A stretch of 64,000 bases of DNA, taken from contig JXTC01000312.1 in assembly GCA_002914845.1 (NCBI GenBank), forward strand, positions 254,930 through 318,929, given 5' to 3'. The notes under the pieces were generated by a model, which saw only the letters and a list, made by a program, of their open reading frames with translations, searched no databases and had not been told where the DNA came from. Positions 48,821 to 57,925 of the stretch are shown piece by piece (within the stretch, counting starts at the first letter, position 1; every line of letters begins with the position of its first letter). This DNA is from Trema orientale (Eukaryota > Streptophyta > Magnoliopsida > Rosales > Cannabaceae). A program made the position numbers and the translations under genes.

Positions 48821-49165
48821 CATTAGCTACTTAGATTTCATTTTAACAGTCTTTTGAATCTATATAGGAAAATGAATATAATAAATTACATACATTTGAT
48901 AACTCTTGATCTTTACATTGGCATCATCAAGCCATTTTTGGTATCTATTTGAGTAAATATGGATTCATATGGAGCACTTGGAACAAATTGGCTAGTCTTA
49001 CACATTCTATATAGGCAATTTACAACTGCACATTGAAGTGTTGATCTAGCACTAAGGTAATCCACTCAATTACGAAATAAACAAATATGAAAGAGTTAAT
49101 AAAATTACACAATCATAAGCTAAATGAATAATGAATAATTCCATTGGATAAAAAACAAAACTATG
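48821..49165 (-). pseudogene. XBAT33 fragment, unit 1 (exon 4 and flanking introns)
   Basis: Resumes the fragment interrupted by CACTA: cattagctacttaga (intron 4), then exon-4 words gatctttacattgg, tatggattcatatggagcac, ttggaacaaa, and intron-3 words ttccattggataaaaaac (parent 4000-4020). Compared with units 2 and 3 it lacks 21 bp just after CAT (gaagtgattgattttcaatag). Multiple substitutions destroy the frame. Confidence 0.85.
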
Positions 49166-49169
49166 GCTT

Positions 49170-49839
49170 TTAGGGTAGAGTATATAAGATGTACTAAAGT
49201 CATGTACTATAATCAATGCATCATAGAAAAATCTTGTCCATTCAATTATGATAAAATGGTTATTTAAAGAGGTCTTACAAGCTAGAGCCTATAAACCAAA
49301 ACATAAAATAGTTATTTAAAGAGGTCTTACAAGCCATAGCCTATAAACTAAAACATAAACTGTTTTTGTAAACAAAATGTCCACAAAAATGTTTTGAGAC
49401 CAAAATTTGTTACATGTTCTCATTTCCTGCTGAAGAGGAGCTCTTTCTCTAAAGCCCAATCTGCATCAGCGAACAAATGTTATTAGGAAACAATAGCAAG
49501 CCAAAAAAAATCATAATGCTGCTTGATGTGAGCATACATACCTGGCTATTTCTTCTTCTTTTTAATTTTGTTAGGCTTTGGTGGTGTGTAATTATGTTCC
49601 TCTCTAAGATTTTCTGTAGGAAATTTCACACCCCAGCTGTCACAGATAATTTTCTCATTGTGATGCAGCATAGGCTGGTGAACCTCCCCGTGCAGGTAGG
49701 AAATCCACAGTACATATCTCTTTTAGTCTCATAGTCGTGGTGCTTTGACCTTTGTTGCGTAGCCTTTTCTTTTGGGGTAAGTTCTACTATATAAAGACCG
49801 ATTGTATCAGCTAATTTATAAAGCTTCGACAGTAGAGCA
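49170..49839 (-). pseudogene. Gene X 3' half, unit 1
   Basis: An unidentified small gene. The exon nearest the Copia LTR reads LLSKLYKLADTIGLYIVELT and PKEKATQQRSKHHDYE. A further block reads HQPMLHHNEKIICDSWGVKF, PTENLREEH and PPKPNKIKK; in units 2 and 3 it carries a C-x2-C...H-x-C pattern (ICDSC...EEHNC) that looks zinc-binding. Here the second and last Cys are changed to Trp and Tyr. 49170-49470 is probably its 3' end. I do not recognise the family. Confidence 0.6.
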
Positions 49840-50212
49840 TGTTGGAAATAGGAGATTTTTAAGGCTAGAAAGGCTAAGGAGGAAACTAGAGAGAATGTTG
49901 GTGGAAGAGGAGAACTTATATTGCTAGTTGAATTGTTTATTTTTGGCTTCATACAAAATGGGGGGAAGTGCACTCTATTTGTACTACTCCAATGAGGATT
50001 CTAGATAGTGTAACAATGCTCCATCCTACTAACCTCTAACATCTTAATTAATTATACAATCTAGCAAATACAAGAATACTCTAGAAACTTGAATATTAAT
50101 CTATGGGCTATTAGACATACACACAAAACAAGCCCAACTAACAATACAAGTCCAAAAAACTAAATTACTTAACTATAGCCCAATGGGTCATAAATAAGTT
50201 TAATTTCTAACA
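49840..50212 (-). mobile_element. Copia LTR (3' LTR), unit 1
   Basis: A 373-bp LTR (minus strand TGTTAGAAATTAAAC...CTATTTCCAACA). GAGCA lies on its gene-X side, and a polypurine tract (taatggggga) precedes it on the minus strand. It belongs to the same element copy family as the larger element at 57926-62470. Fossil. Confidence 0.85.
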
Positions 50213-51405
50213 TCCCCCATTAAACTTGATTTGTGATACTGAGTAAATTTCTTAGCTTGAGAAAATCTTCATACTTGCGTGGTTTGGTGAAGATATCTAC
50301 CACTTAGTCTTGAGTCTTCAAATACTTCAATTACACGTCCTTTCTTGCAACATATTTCGGATATCGATGTGCTTGCTTCTATCATAGAAGAAAGAATTTT
50401 TGCCAAAGTAATTGCTGATTTATTGTTAATATAGATCTTAATAGATTCATTCTAAGGAATACATAGTTTCTTCAACAAGTTTCTTAGCAAAATTACATGA
50501 CTGATACATAACGTAGCTGTAAAATACTCTGCTTCACAGCTTGAGAGTGTGACAATTGGTTACTTCTTAGATATGCATGTGAAAACAGTGTCTCTCAAGA
50601 AGAATGTAAAGCCATTTGTACTTCTTCGATCATCTAAGTCTTAACTCCAATCACTATCGTTATAACCCACAAGATTATAGTTATTAGATCATGAATATCG
50701 TAAGCCAAGTTTATTATACCTTTAATATATCGAAGGATTCTCTTGGCAACCTTTAAGTGAGTGGTTATTAGAGTTTCTATGTAATGATTGACCAGGCCCA
50801 TAGCATAGAGAATGTTAGGTTTTGTGCAAGTCAGGTAGCACAAACTTCTAACTAAACTCTTGTAGAGTATTGGATCCACCTTTTCTCATTCGTTATGTTT
50901 TGATAGTTTGACTCCACATTGATTGTTGTATTAATAGCCTCGCAATCATTCATCTTGAACTTCTTAATAATCTCCTTGGCGTAACCTTCTTGTGAAATGA
51001 AAATTTCATCTTCTTCTTACTTCACTTCTATGCTAAGATAGTGACACAAGAGTTCGATGTCGGTCATCTTAATCTCCTTTGTCATTGCTTTCTTATACTC
51101 CCTAAACATGGATAGATTACTCCCCGTGAAAATCAAATCATCGACATAGAGTCACACGATCAAGATATCTCCATCTTTTACTTTGATGTACAACTCATGC
51201 TCATAAAGACATTTAATGAAGTTGTTATCTTAGAAGTACTTGTTGATGTGGCTATTCTATGCTCTCGATGCATGCTTTAACCTATAAACGACCTTCTTCT
51301 ACTTTAGAACCTTATCTTCTTGTCCTTTAATCTCATACCCAGATGGTTGCTCTATATAGATTTTCTCTTCAAGGACTCCATTTAAGAAAACAGACTTAAC
51401 GTCTA
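50213..51405 (-). mobile_element. Copia internal fragment (RNase H and reverse transcriptase end), unit 1
   Basis: The minus strand encodes pieces of a Copia polyprotein C-terminal part, e.g. LVRSLCYLTCTKPNILYAMG and HLKVAKRILRYIKG, followed upstream by RT sequence. It is broken in several places. It ends abruptly at about 51405, where a CACTA 3'-end copy begins; the same junction recurs at about 54767. Confidence 0.85.
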
Positions 51406-51527
51406 TATACCACAGCGCTTAAATACATTGAACGTTATCACGGCACCATTAAGGTGCCGTAGTTGATCAAACGCCTGCCATGGCACCCTCCATACAAGTG
51501 TTATGGTAGGCACTTTTTTCAGTAGTG
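51406..51527. mobile_element. CACTA 3'-end fragment, unit 2 start
   Basis: About 120 bp matching the last bases of the CACTA element (acggcacc, gtagttgatcaaacgc, 'ggcaccctcc', 'caagtg' and the end TTCAGTAGTG), followed by CAT (51528-51530). The rest of the transposon is missing, so it was copied as part of a larger block and did not transpose. Confidence 0.85.
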
Positions 51528-51906
51528 CATGAAGTGATTGATTTTCAATAGCATTAGCTACTTAGATTTCGTTTTAACAGTCTTTTGAATCTATCTAGGA
51601 AAAGGAATAGAATAAATCACATACCTTTGGTAACTGTTGATCTTTACGTTGGCATCATCAAGCCATTTTTGTTATCTATTTGAGTAAATATGGATTCATA
51701 TGGAGCACTTGGAACAAATCGACTAGTCTTATACATTCTATATGGGCAATTTACAGCTGCAAAATGAAGTATTGTTCTAACACTGAGGTAGTCTACTTAA
51801 TTATGAAATAAACTAATACGAAAGAGTTAATAAAATTACACAATCATAAGCTAAATGAATAACGAATAATTCCAATAGATAAAAAAACAAAACTATGGCT
51901 TTTAGG
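51528..51906 (-). pseudogene. XBAT33 fragment, unit 2 (exon 4 and flanking introns)
   Basis: Same content as 48821-49165 but retaining the 21 bp after CAT (gaagtgattgattttcaatag), so it preserves the pre-deletion state. It contains the exon-4 remnants 'tatggattcatatggagcac' and 'acagctgcaaaatgaag'. It ends at the hAT-like MITE insertion in gcttttagg. Confidence 0.85.
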
Positions 51907-52492
51907 TAGAGATGTAAATTGGCCCTACTCATATTTGATAAGCCCATACGGGCTTTGTACCGTACCTAGGCCCGGCCCACCTAAAATATGGGTCGGGCCG
52001 GCCTAGCCTATATTCTTATTAAAGGGCCCGACATGGCTCACAGGCCTAGCCCACATTTTATGCATGCCTAAATGGACCGTGCCTAAGTGGGCTGTGCCTA
52101 TATGGACCGAATACGGGCCATAATATGGGCCAAATTTCGTTGTTATTCTATACCTTAAAATTTCAAATATTGGTCTAAAACCCATTCATATTCTTTTAAA
52201 ATTTAAATAAATTTAAAATAAACAAAAATAGTAAATAAATAACATTAAAAACATATAAATAAAAATATCTAATTAAGATTTTTTAAAATTTTAATTAAGA
52301 AATATCCTTAAGAATATATATAGAAGGACTAAATATGAGCCTAATGTGAGCCGATAGAAATGTGGGCTGTGCCGAGCCGGGCCTGTGGGCCTATGACTAA
52401 GGCCCAGCCCGGCCTCTACTATATGTAGGTACCATGTGTTTTCTTCGAAATATGGGTCGACCCACAGAACCCGCTCCACGTTGACATCTCTA
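51907..52492. mobile_element. hAT-like MITE, copy 1
   Basis: A 586-bp element with ends TAGAGATGT and ACATCTCTA and GGGCC/GGCCC-rich arms (tgggcc, ggcccg words). The 8-bp flanks are cttttagg (51899-51906) and cttttaga (52493-52500). Unit 1 has the empty site gcttttaggg at about 49160. An 8-bp duplication with short TIRs fits hAT. No transposase. Confidence 0.85.
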
Positions 52493-53191
52493 CTTTTAGA
52501 GTAGGGTCTATAAGATGTGCTAAAGTCATGTACTATAACTGATGCATCATAGAAGAATCTTGTCCATTCAATTTCGATAAAATGGTTATTTAAAGATGTC
52601 TTACAAGCCAGAGCCTATAAACCAAAACATAAAATGTTTATTTAAAGAGGTCTTACAAGTCAGAGCCTATAAACTAAAACATAAACTATTTTTGTAAATA
52701 AAACATCCACAAAACTGTTTTGACACCAAAATTTGTTGCATGTTCTCTTTTCCTGCTGAAGAGGAGCTCTTTTCCTAAATTCCAATCTGCATCAGCAAAC
52801 AAATGTTATCAGGAAATAATAGCAAGCCAAATAAATCATAATACTGCTTGATGTGATTATACATACCTGGCTATATCTTTTTCTTTTTAATTTTGTTAGG
52901 CTTTGGTGGTGTGCAATTATGTTCCTCTTTAAGATTTTCCGTAGGAAATTTCACGCCACAGCTATCACAAATAATTTTCTCATTATGATGCAGCATAGCC
53001 TGGTGAATCTTGAGGCCAATTTTCCCCCGAGCACTGTCCCCATGCAGGTAAGAAATCCATAATACGTATCTCTTTTAGCCTCATAGTCATGGTGCTTTAA
53101 CCTTTGTTGCACTGCCTTTTCTTTTGGGGTGAGTTCTACTATACAAAGACCGATTGTATCAGCCAATTTATAAAGCTTTGATAGTAGAGCA
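52493..53191 (-). pseudogene. Gene X 3' half, unit 2
   Basis: The best preserved copy with 57350-57925. Blocks on the minus strand: LLSKLYKLADTIGLCIVELT, then PKEKAVQQRLKHHDYEAKRD, and after a frame change HQAMLHHNEKIICDSCGVKF, PTENLKEEHNCTPPKPNKIK. An intron-like stretch with gtatgt donor and gatgcag acceptor separates a following block (WNLGKELLFSRKREHATNFG). The C-x2-C...H-x-C pattern is intact here. Function unknown. Confidence 0.6.
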
Positions 53192-53571
53192 TATTGGAAA
53201 TAAGAGATTTTTAAGGCTAGAAAGACTATGGGAGAAACTAGAGAGAATTTTGGTAGAAACGGAGAACTTGTATTACTACTTGAATTGTTTCTTTTTGGCC
53301 TGATACAAAATAGGGGGAAGAGAACTCTATTTATACTACTCCAGTGATGATTCTAGATAGTATAACAATGCTCCATCCAACCACCAACCTCCAACCACTT
53401 ACTTATTTATACAATCTAGAAAATACAAGAATACTCTAGAAACTTGGGGATTAAACTATGGGCTATTAGACACACACACACACAAAATAAGCCTAAATAA
53501 CAATACAAGTCCAAATAACTAAACTACTTAACTATAGCCCAATGAGTCATAAATAAGTTTAGTTTCTAACA
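53192..53571 (-). mobile_element. Copia LTR (3' LTR), unit 2
   Basis: Copy of the LTR described for unit 1, again with GAGCA on the gene-X side (53187-53191) and a (CA)n expansion inside (about 53472-53484). Fossil. Confidence 0.85.
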
Positions 53572-54767
53572 TCCCTTATTAAACTTGATATGTGATACTA
53601 AGTAAATTTCTTAGCTTGAGAAAATCTTTATACTTGAGTGGTTTGGTCAAGATATCCACCACTTGGTCCTGAGTCTTCTCATACTTCAGTTACACATCTT
53701 TTCTTGCAACATATTCTCTTATGTAATGGTAGCGGGTATCGATACACTTGCTTGTATCATGGAAGACATGATTCTATGCCAAAGTAATTGCTGATTTATT
53801 GTCAATACAGATCTCAATAGGTTTAGTCTGCGGAATGCATAGTTCCTTCAACAAGTTTCTTAGCCAAATTGCATGACAAATACATGATGTAGCTGCAACT
53901 TACTCTGCTTCATAGATTGAGAGTGTGACAATTGGCTACTTCTTAGATATTCATGTGAAAGCAGTGTCTTCCATGAAGAATGTAAGGCCACTTGTACTCT
54001 TTTAAACATCTAAGTCTCAACTCCAATCACTGTCACTATAACTCACAAGATTATAGTTATTGGATCATGAATATCGTATGCCAAGTTTATTATACCTTTA
54101 ATATATTGAAGGATCTCTTGGTAACCTTCAAGTGAGTGGTTGTTAGAGTTTCCATGTAACGATTGATCAGGCCTATAGCATAGAGAATGTCAGGACTTGT
54201 GCAAGTCAAGTAGCACAAACTTCTAACTAAGCTCCTATAGAGTGTTGGATCTACCTTTTCTCATTCGTCATGTTTTGATAGTTTGACTCCACATTCGATT
54301 GGTGTATTGATAGCCTCACAATCATTCATCTTGAACTTTTTAATAATCTCCTTGGAGTAACCTTCTTATGAAATGAAAATTCCATCTTCTTCTTGCTTCA
54401 CTTCTATACCAAGATAGTGACCCAGGAGTCCGATGTCGGTTATCTCAATCTCCTTTGTCATTGCTTTCTTAAACTCTTTAAACATAGATGGATTACTCCT
54501 CGTGAAGATCAAATCATCGACATAGAGGCACACGATCAAAATATCTCTATCTTTTACTTTGATGTACAACTCATGCTCATAAGGACATTTAATGAAGTTG
54601 TTATCTTAGAAGTACTTGTCGATGCGGCTATTCTATGCTCTTGATGCATGCTTTAACCTATAAAGGGCCTTCTTCTACTTTAGAACCTTATCTTCTTATC
54701 CTTTAATCTCATACCTAGATGGTTGCTCTATATGGACTTCCTCTTCAAGGACTCCATTTAAGAAAGT
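53572..54767 (-). mobile_element. Copia internal fragment, unit 2
   Basis: The minus strand holds reverse-transcriptase sequence including VCLYVDDLIFTRSN, KKAMTKEIEITDIG and LLGHYLGIEVKQEEDGIFIS. The YVDD box is the catalytic centre of the family. The remainder (RNase H side) is broken. It stops at the same place as the unit 1 fragment, joining CACTA-end sequence. Confidence 0.88.
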
Positions 54768-54876
54768 AGACTCAAATTGAATGTTATCACGGTGCCATTA
54801 AGGTGCTATAGTTGATCAAACGCCTACCACGGCACCCTACGTACAAGTGCCGTTGTAGGCACTTTTTTTAGTAGTG
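54768..54876. mobile_element. CACTA 3'-end fragment, unit 3 start
   Basis: Shorter copy of the 51406-51527 fragment (attgaatgttatcacgg, 'agttgatcaaacgcctacc', end TTTTTTTAGTAGTG) followed by CAT (54877-54879). Confidence 0.85.
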
Positions 54877-55253
54877 CATGAAGTGATTGATTTTCAATAG
54901 CATTAGCTACTTAGATTTCATTTTAACAGTCCTTTGAATCTATTTAGGAAAAGGAATAGAATAAATCACATGCCTTTAGTAACTCTTGATTTTTACATCG
55001 GCATCATCAAGCCATTTTCGGTATCTATTTGAGTAAATATGGATTCATATGGAGCACTTAGAACAAATCGGCTGGTTTTATACATTCTATATGGGTAATT
55101 TAAAGCTGAAAATGAAGTATTGTTCTACCATTGAGGTAGTCCACTCAATTGTGAAGGAAACTAATATGAAAGAGTTAATAAAATTACACAATCTTAAGCT
55201 AAATGAATAATAAATAATTCCATTAGATAAAAAACAAAACTATGGCTTTTAGG
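54877..55253 (-). pseudogene. XBAT33 fragment, unit 3 (exon 4 and flanking introns)
   Basis: Third tandem copy: gaagtgattgattttcaata, exon-4 words 'tatggattcatatggagcac' and 'ttctaccattgaggtagtcc', then intron-3 sequence to the MITE insertion site cttttagg. Confidence 0.85.
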
Positions 55254-55864
55254 TAGAGATATAAACCGGCCCCGCCCACATTTGATAAGCCCATATGGGC
55301 TTTGTACCATGCCTAGGCCCGGCCCGCCTAAAATATGGGTCAGGCCGGCCCAGCCCATATTTTTATTAAGGGACCCGATACAGCCCACAGGCCTAGCTCA
55401 CATTTTATGCGGGCCGATGTGGGCCGTGCCTAAGTGATCTGTGCCTATACGGATCGAATATGGGCCACAATGTGGGCCTAATTTCGTTGTTATTCTATAC
55501 TTTAATATTTTAAATATGGGCCTAAAACCCATTCATATTCTTTTAAAATTTGAATAAATTAAAAATAAACAAAAATTAGAAAATAAATAATACTGAAATC
55601 ACATAAATGAAAATATTTAATTAAGAGTTTTTAAAATTTTAATTAAGAAATATATTTAAAATTATATATAGAAAGACTAAATGTGGGCCTAATATGGGCC
55701 GATAGAAATGTGGGTCGTGTTGGGTCGGGCCTGTGGCCCGACCCCTACTATATGTAACGGGCCGGTCTAGGCCTACATAATATGGGCCTGGGTCTGGCCG
55801 GTACCGTGCTTTTTCTTTGGAATGTAGGTCGGTCCACAACGCCAAGTCCACATTGACATCTTTA
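55254..55864. mobile_element. hAT-like MITE, copy 2
   Basis: A 611-bp member of the same family, inserted at the same site as copy 1 (cttttagg 55246-55253, cttttcgg 55865-55872). It probably descends from the same insertion, copied with the unit. Confidence 0.85.
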
Positions 55865-56387
55865 CTTTTCGGGTAGGGTCTATAAAATGTACTAAAGTCA
55901 CGTACTAAAATCGATACATCATAGAAAAATCTTGTCCATTCAATTCCAATAAAATGGTTATTTAAAGAGGTCTTACAAGCCAGAGTTTATAAACCAAAAC
56001 TTAAAATGGTTATTTAAATAGGTCTTATAAGCCAGAGCCTACAAACTTAAACATAAACTATTTTTGTAAACAAAACGTCCACAAAACTATTTTGACACCA
56101 AAATTTGTTGCATGTTCTCTTTTCCTGCAAAAGACGAGCTCCTTTCCTAAATTCCAATCTGCATCAGCGAACAAATGTTATTAGGATATAGTAGCAAGCC
56201 AAATAAATCATAATGTCGCTTGATGTGATCATACATACCTGGCTATATCTTCTTCATTTTAATTTTGTTAGGCTTTGGAGGTGTGCAATTATGTCCCTCT
56301 TTAAGATTTTCTGTAGGAAATTTCACGCCACAACCGTCACAAATAATTTTCTCATTGCGATGCAGCATAGCCTAGTTAACCTTGAGA
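55865..56387 (-). pseudogene. Gene X 3' half, unit 3, outer part
   Basis: Homologous to 52493-53010. It reads the same Cys block (plus-strand 'ggaaatttcacgcca' region) and then is split by MITE copy 3; the remainder is at 57013-57197. Confidence 0.6.
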
Positions 56388-57012
56388 TAGAGATGTAAAG
56401 TGGGCCAGCCCATCCCACATTTGATAAGCCCATATGGGCTTTGTACCGTGCCTAGGCCCGGCCTGCCTAAAATGTGGGCCGGGCCGGTCCAGCTCATATT
56501 CTTATTAAGGGGCTCGGCACGGCCCACAAGTCCAGCCCACATTTTATGTGGACCTAAGTGAGCCGTGCCTAAGTAAGCTGTGCCAATGCAAGTCGAATAG
56601 GCGCCACAATGTGGGCATAATTTCGTTGTTATTTTATGCTTTAAAATATTAAATATGGGCCTAAAACCCATTCATATTTTTTTAAAATTTGAATAAATTA
56701 AAAATAAATAAAAATTAGTATATAAATAACTTTAAAAGCATATAAATGAAAATATCTAACTAAGATTTTTTTAAATTTTTAATCAATAAATAAATTTAAA
56801 ATTATATATAGAGGGACTAAATGTGAGCCAATAGAAATGTGGGTCGTACTGGGCCAGGCCTGTGGGCCTATGACTAAGCCCCAGCCTGGTCGCTACTATA
56901 TGTAATAGGCTGGCCCTGGTCCACATAATGTGGGCCTGGGCTGGGTCGGTACCGTACTTTTTCTTCGGAATGTGAGCTGGCCTACAAAACTCGGCCCACA
57001 TTGACATCTCTA
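56388..57012. mobile_element. hAT-like MITE, copy 3
   Basis: A 625-bp member of the family, flanked by ccttgaga (56380-56387) and ccttgagg (57013-57020). The empty site tcttgagg is present in the sister copies at about 53009 and 57743. This is an independent insertion into gene-X sequence. Confidence 0.88.
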
Positions 57013-57197
57013 CCTTGAGGCCATTTTTTCTCTCGAACACCGTCCCCGTGTAGGTAGGAAATCCACAATAGTTATCTCCTTTAGCCTCATAGTCGTGGTG
57101 CTTTGACCTTTGTTGCACTACCTTTTCTTTTGGGGTGAGTTCTACTATATAAAGACTGATTGTATCAGCCAATTTATAAAGCTTCGATAGTAGAGCA
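57013..57197 (-). pseudogene. Gene X exon fragment, unit 3, inner part
   Basis: Minus-strand LLSKLYKLADTISLYIVELT and PKEKVVQQRSKHHDYEAKGD, ending at GAGCA (57193-57197), the Copia target duplication. Confidence 0.65.
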
Positions 57198-57349
57198 TGT
57201 TGGAAATAGGAGATTTTTGAGGCTAGAAAAGCTAAGAGAGAAACTAGAGAGAATTTTGGTGGAAGAGGAAGAATCATCATTGGAGTAGTATAAATAGAGT
57301 GCACTTCCCCCCATTTTGTATGAAGCCAAAAATAAACAATTCAAGTAGC
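57198..57349 (-). mobile_element. Partial Copia LTR with an inverted inner segment
   Basis: 57198-57262 is the LTR edge in the normal direction. About 57263-57349 is LTR sequence in the opposite direction (tactactccaat reads as attggagtagta here, and gaagccaaaaataaacaatt is the reverse of the normal aattgtttatttttggcttc). It then joins gene-X sequence at 57350. It marks the junction of the inserted near-identical block. Fossil. Confidence 0.75.
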
Positions 57350-57925
57350 AATAAACCAAAACATAAAATGGTTATTTAAAGAGGTCTTACAAGTCAGAGC
57401 CTATAAACTAAAACATAAACTATTTTTATAAATAAAACATCCACAAAACTGTTTTGACACCAAAATTTGTTGCATGTTCTCTTTTCCTGCTAAAGAGGAG
57501 CTATTTTCCTAAATTCCAATCTGCATCAGCAAACAAATGTTATCAGGAAATAATAGCAAGCCAAATAAATCATAATACCGCTTGATGTGATTATACATAC
57601 CTGGCTATATCTTTTTCTTTTTAATTTTATTAGGCTTTGGTGGTGTGCAATTATGTTCCTCTTTAAGATTTTCCGTAGGAAATTTCACGCCACAGCTATC
57701 ACAAATAATTTTCTCATTATGATGCAGCATAGCCTGGTGAATCTTGAGGCCAATTTTCCCCCGAGCACTGTCCCCATGCAGGTAAGAAATCCATAATACG
57801 TATCTCTTTTAGCCTCATAGTCATGGTGCTTTAACCTTTGTTGCACTGCCTTTTCTTTTGGGGTGAGTTCTACTATACAAAGACCGATTGTATCAGCCAA
57901 TTTATAAAGCTTTGATAGTAGAGCA
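57350..57925 (-). pseudogene. Gene X 3' half, near-identical copy of 52616-53191
   Basis: Same blocks as 52493-53191 with only a handful of substitutions, including the intact ICDSC and EEHNC motifs. It ends at GAGCA (57921-57925) next to the LTR. Confidence 0.65.

Noticed and set aside
49477-49734. Plus-strand 85-residue hydrophobic frame (and its copies at 52853, 56213 and 57587)
   Set aside because: These are antisense shadows of the gene-X blocks, whose minus-strand frames hold the conserved Cys motif and fit splice sites.
52003-57304. Minus-strand frames such as 52003-52185, 55194-55388 and 56372-56671, rich in Gly, Pro and His
   Set aside because: They are translations of the GGGCC-rich hAT-like MITE arms and not proteins.
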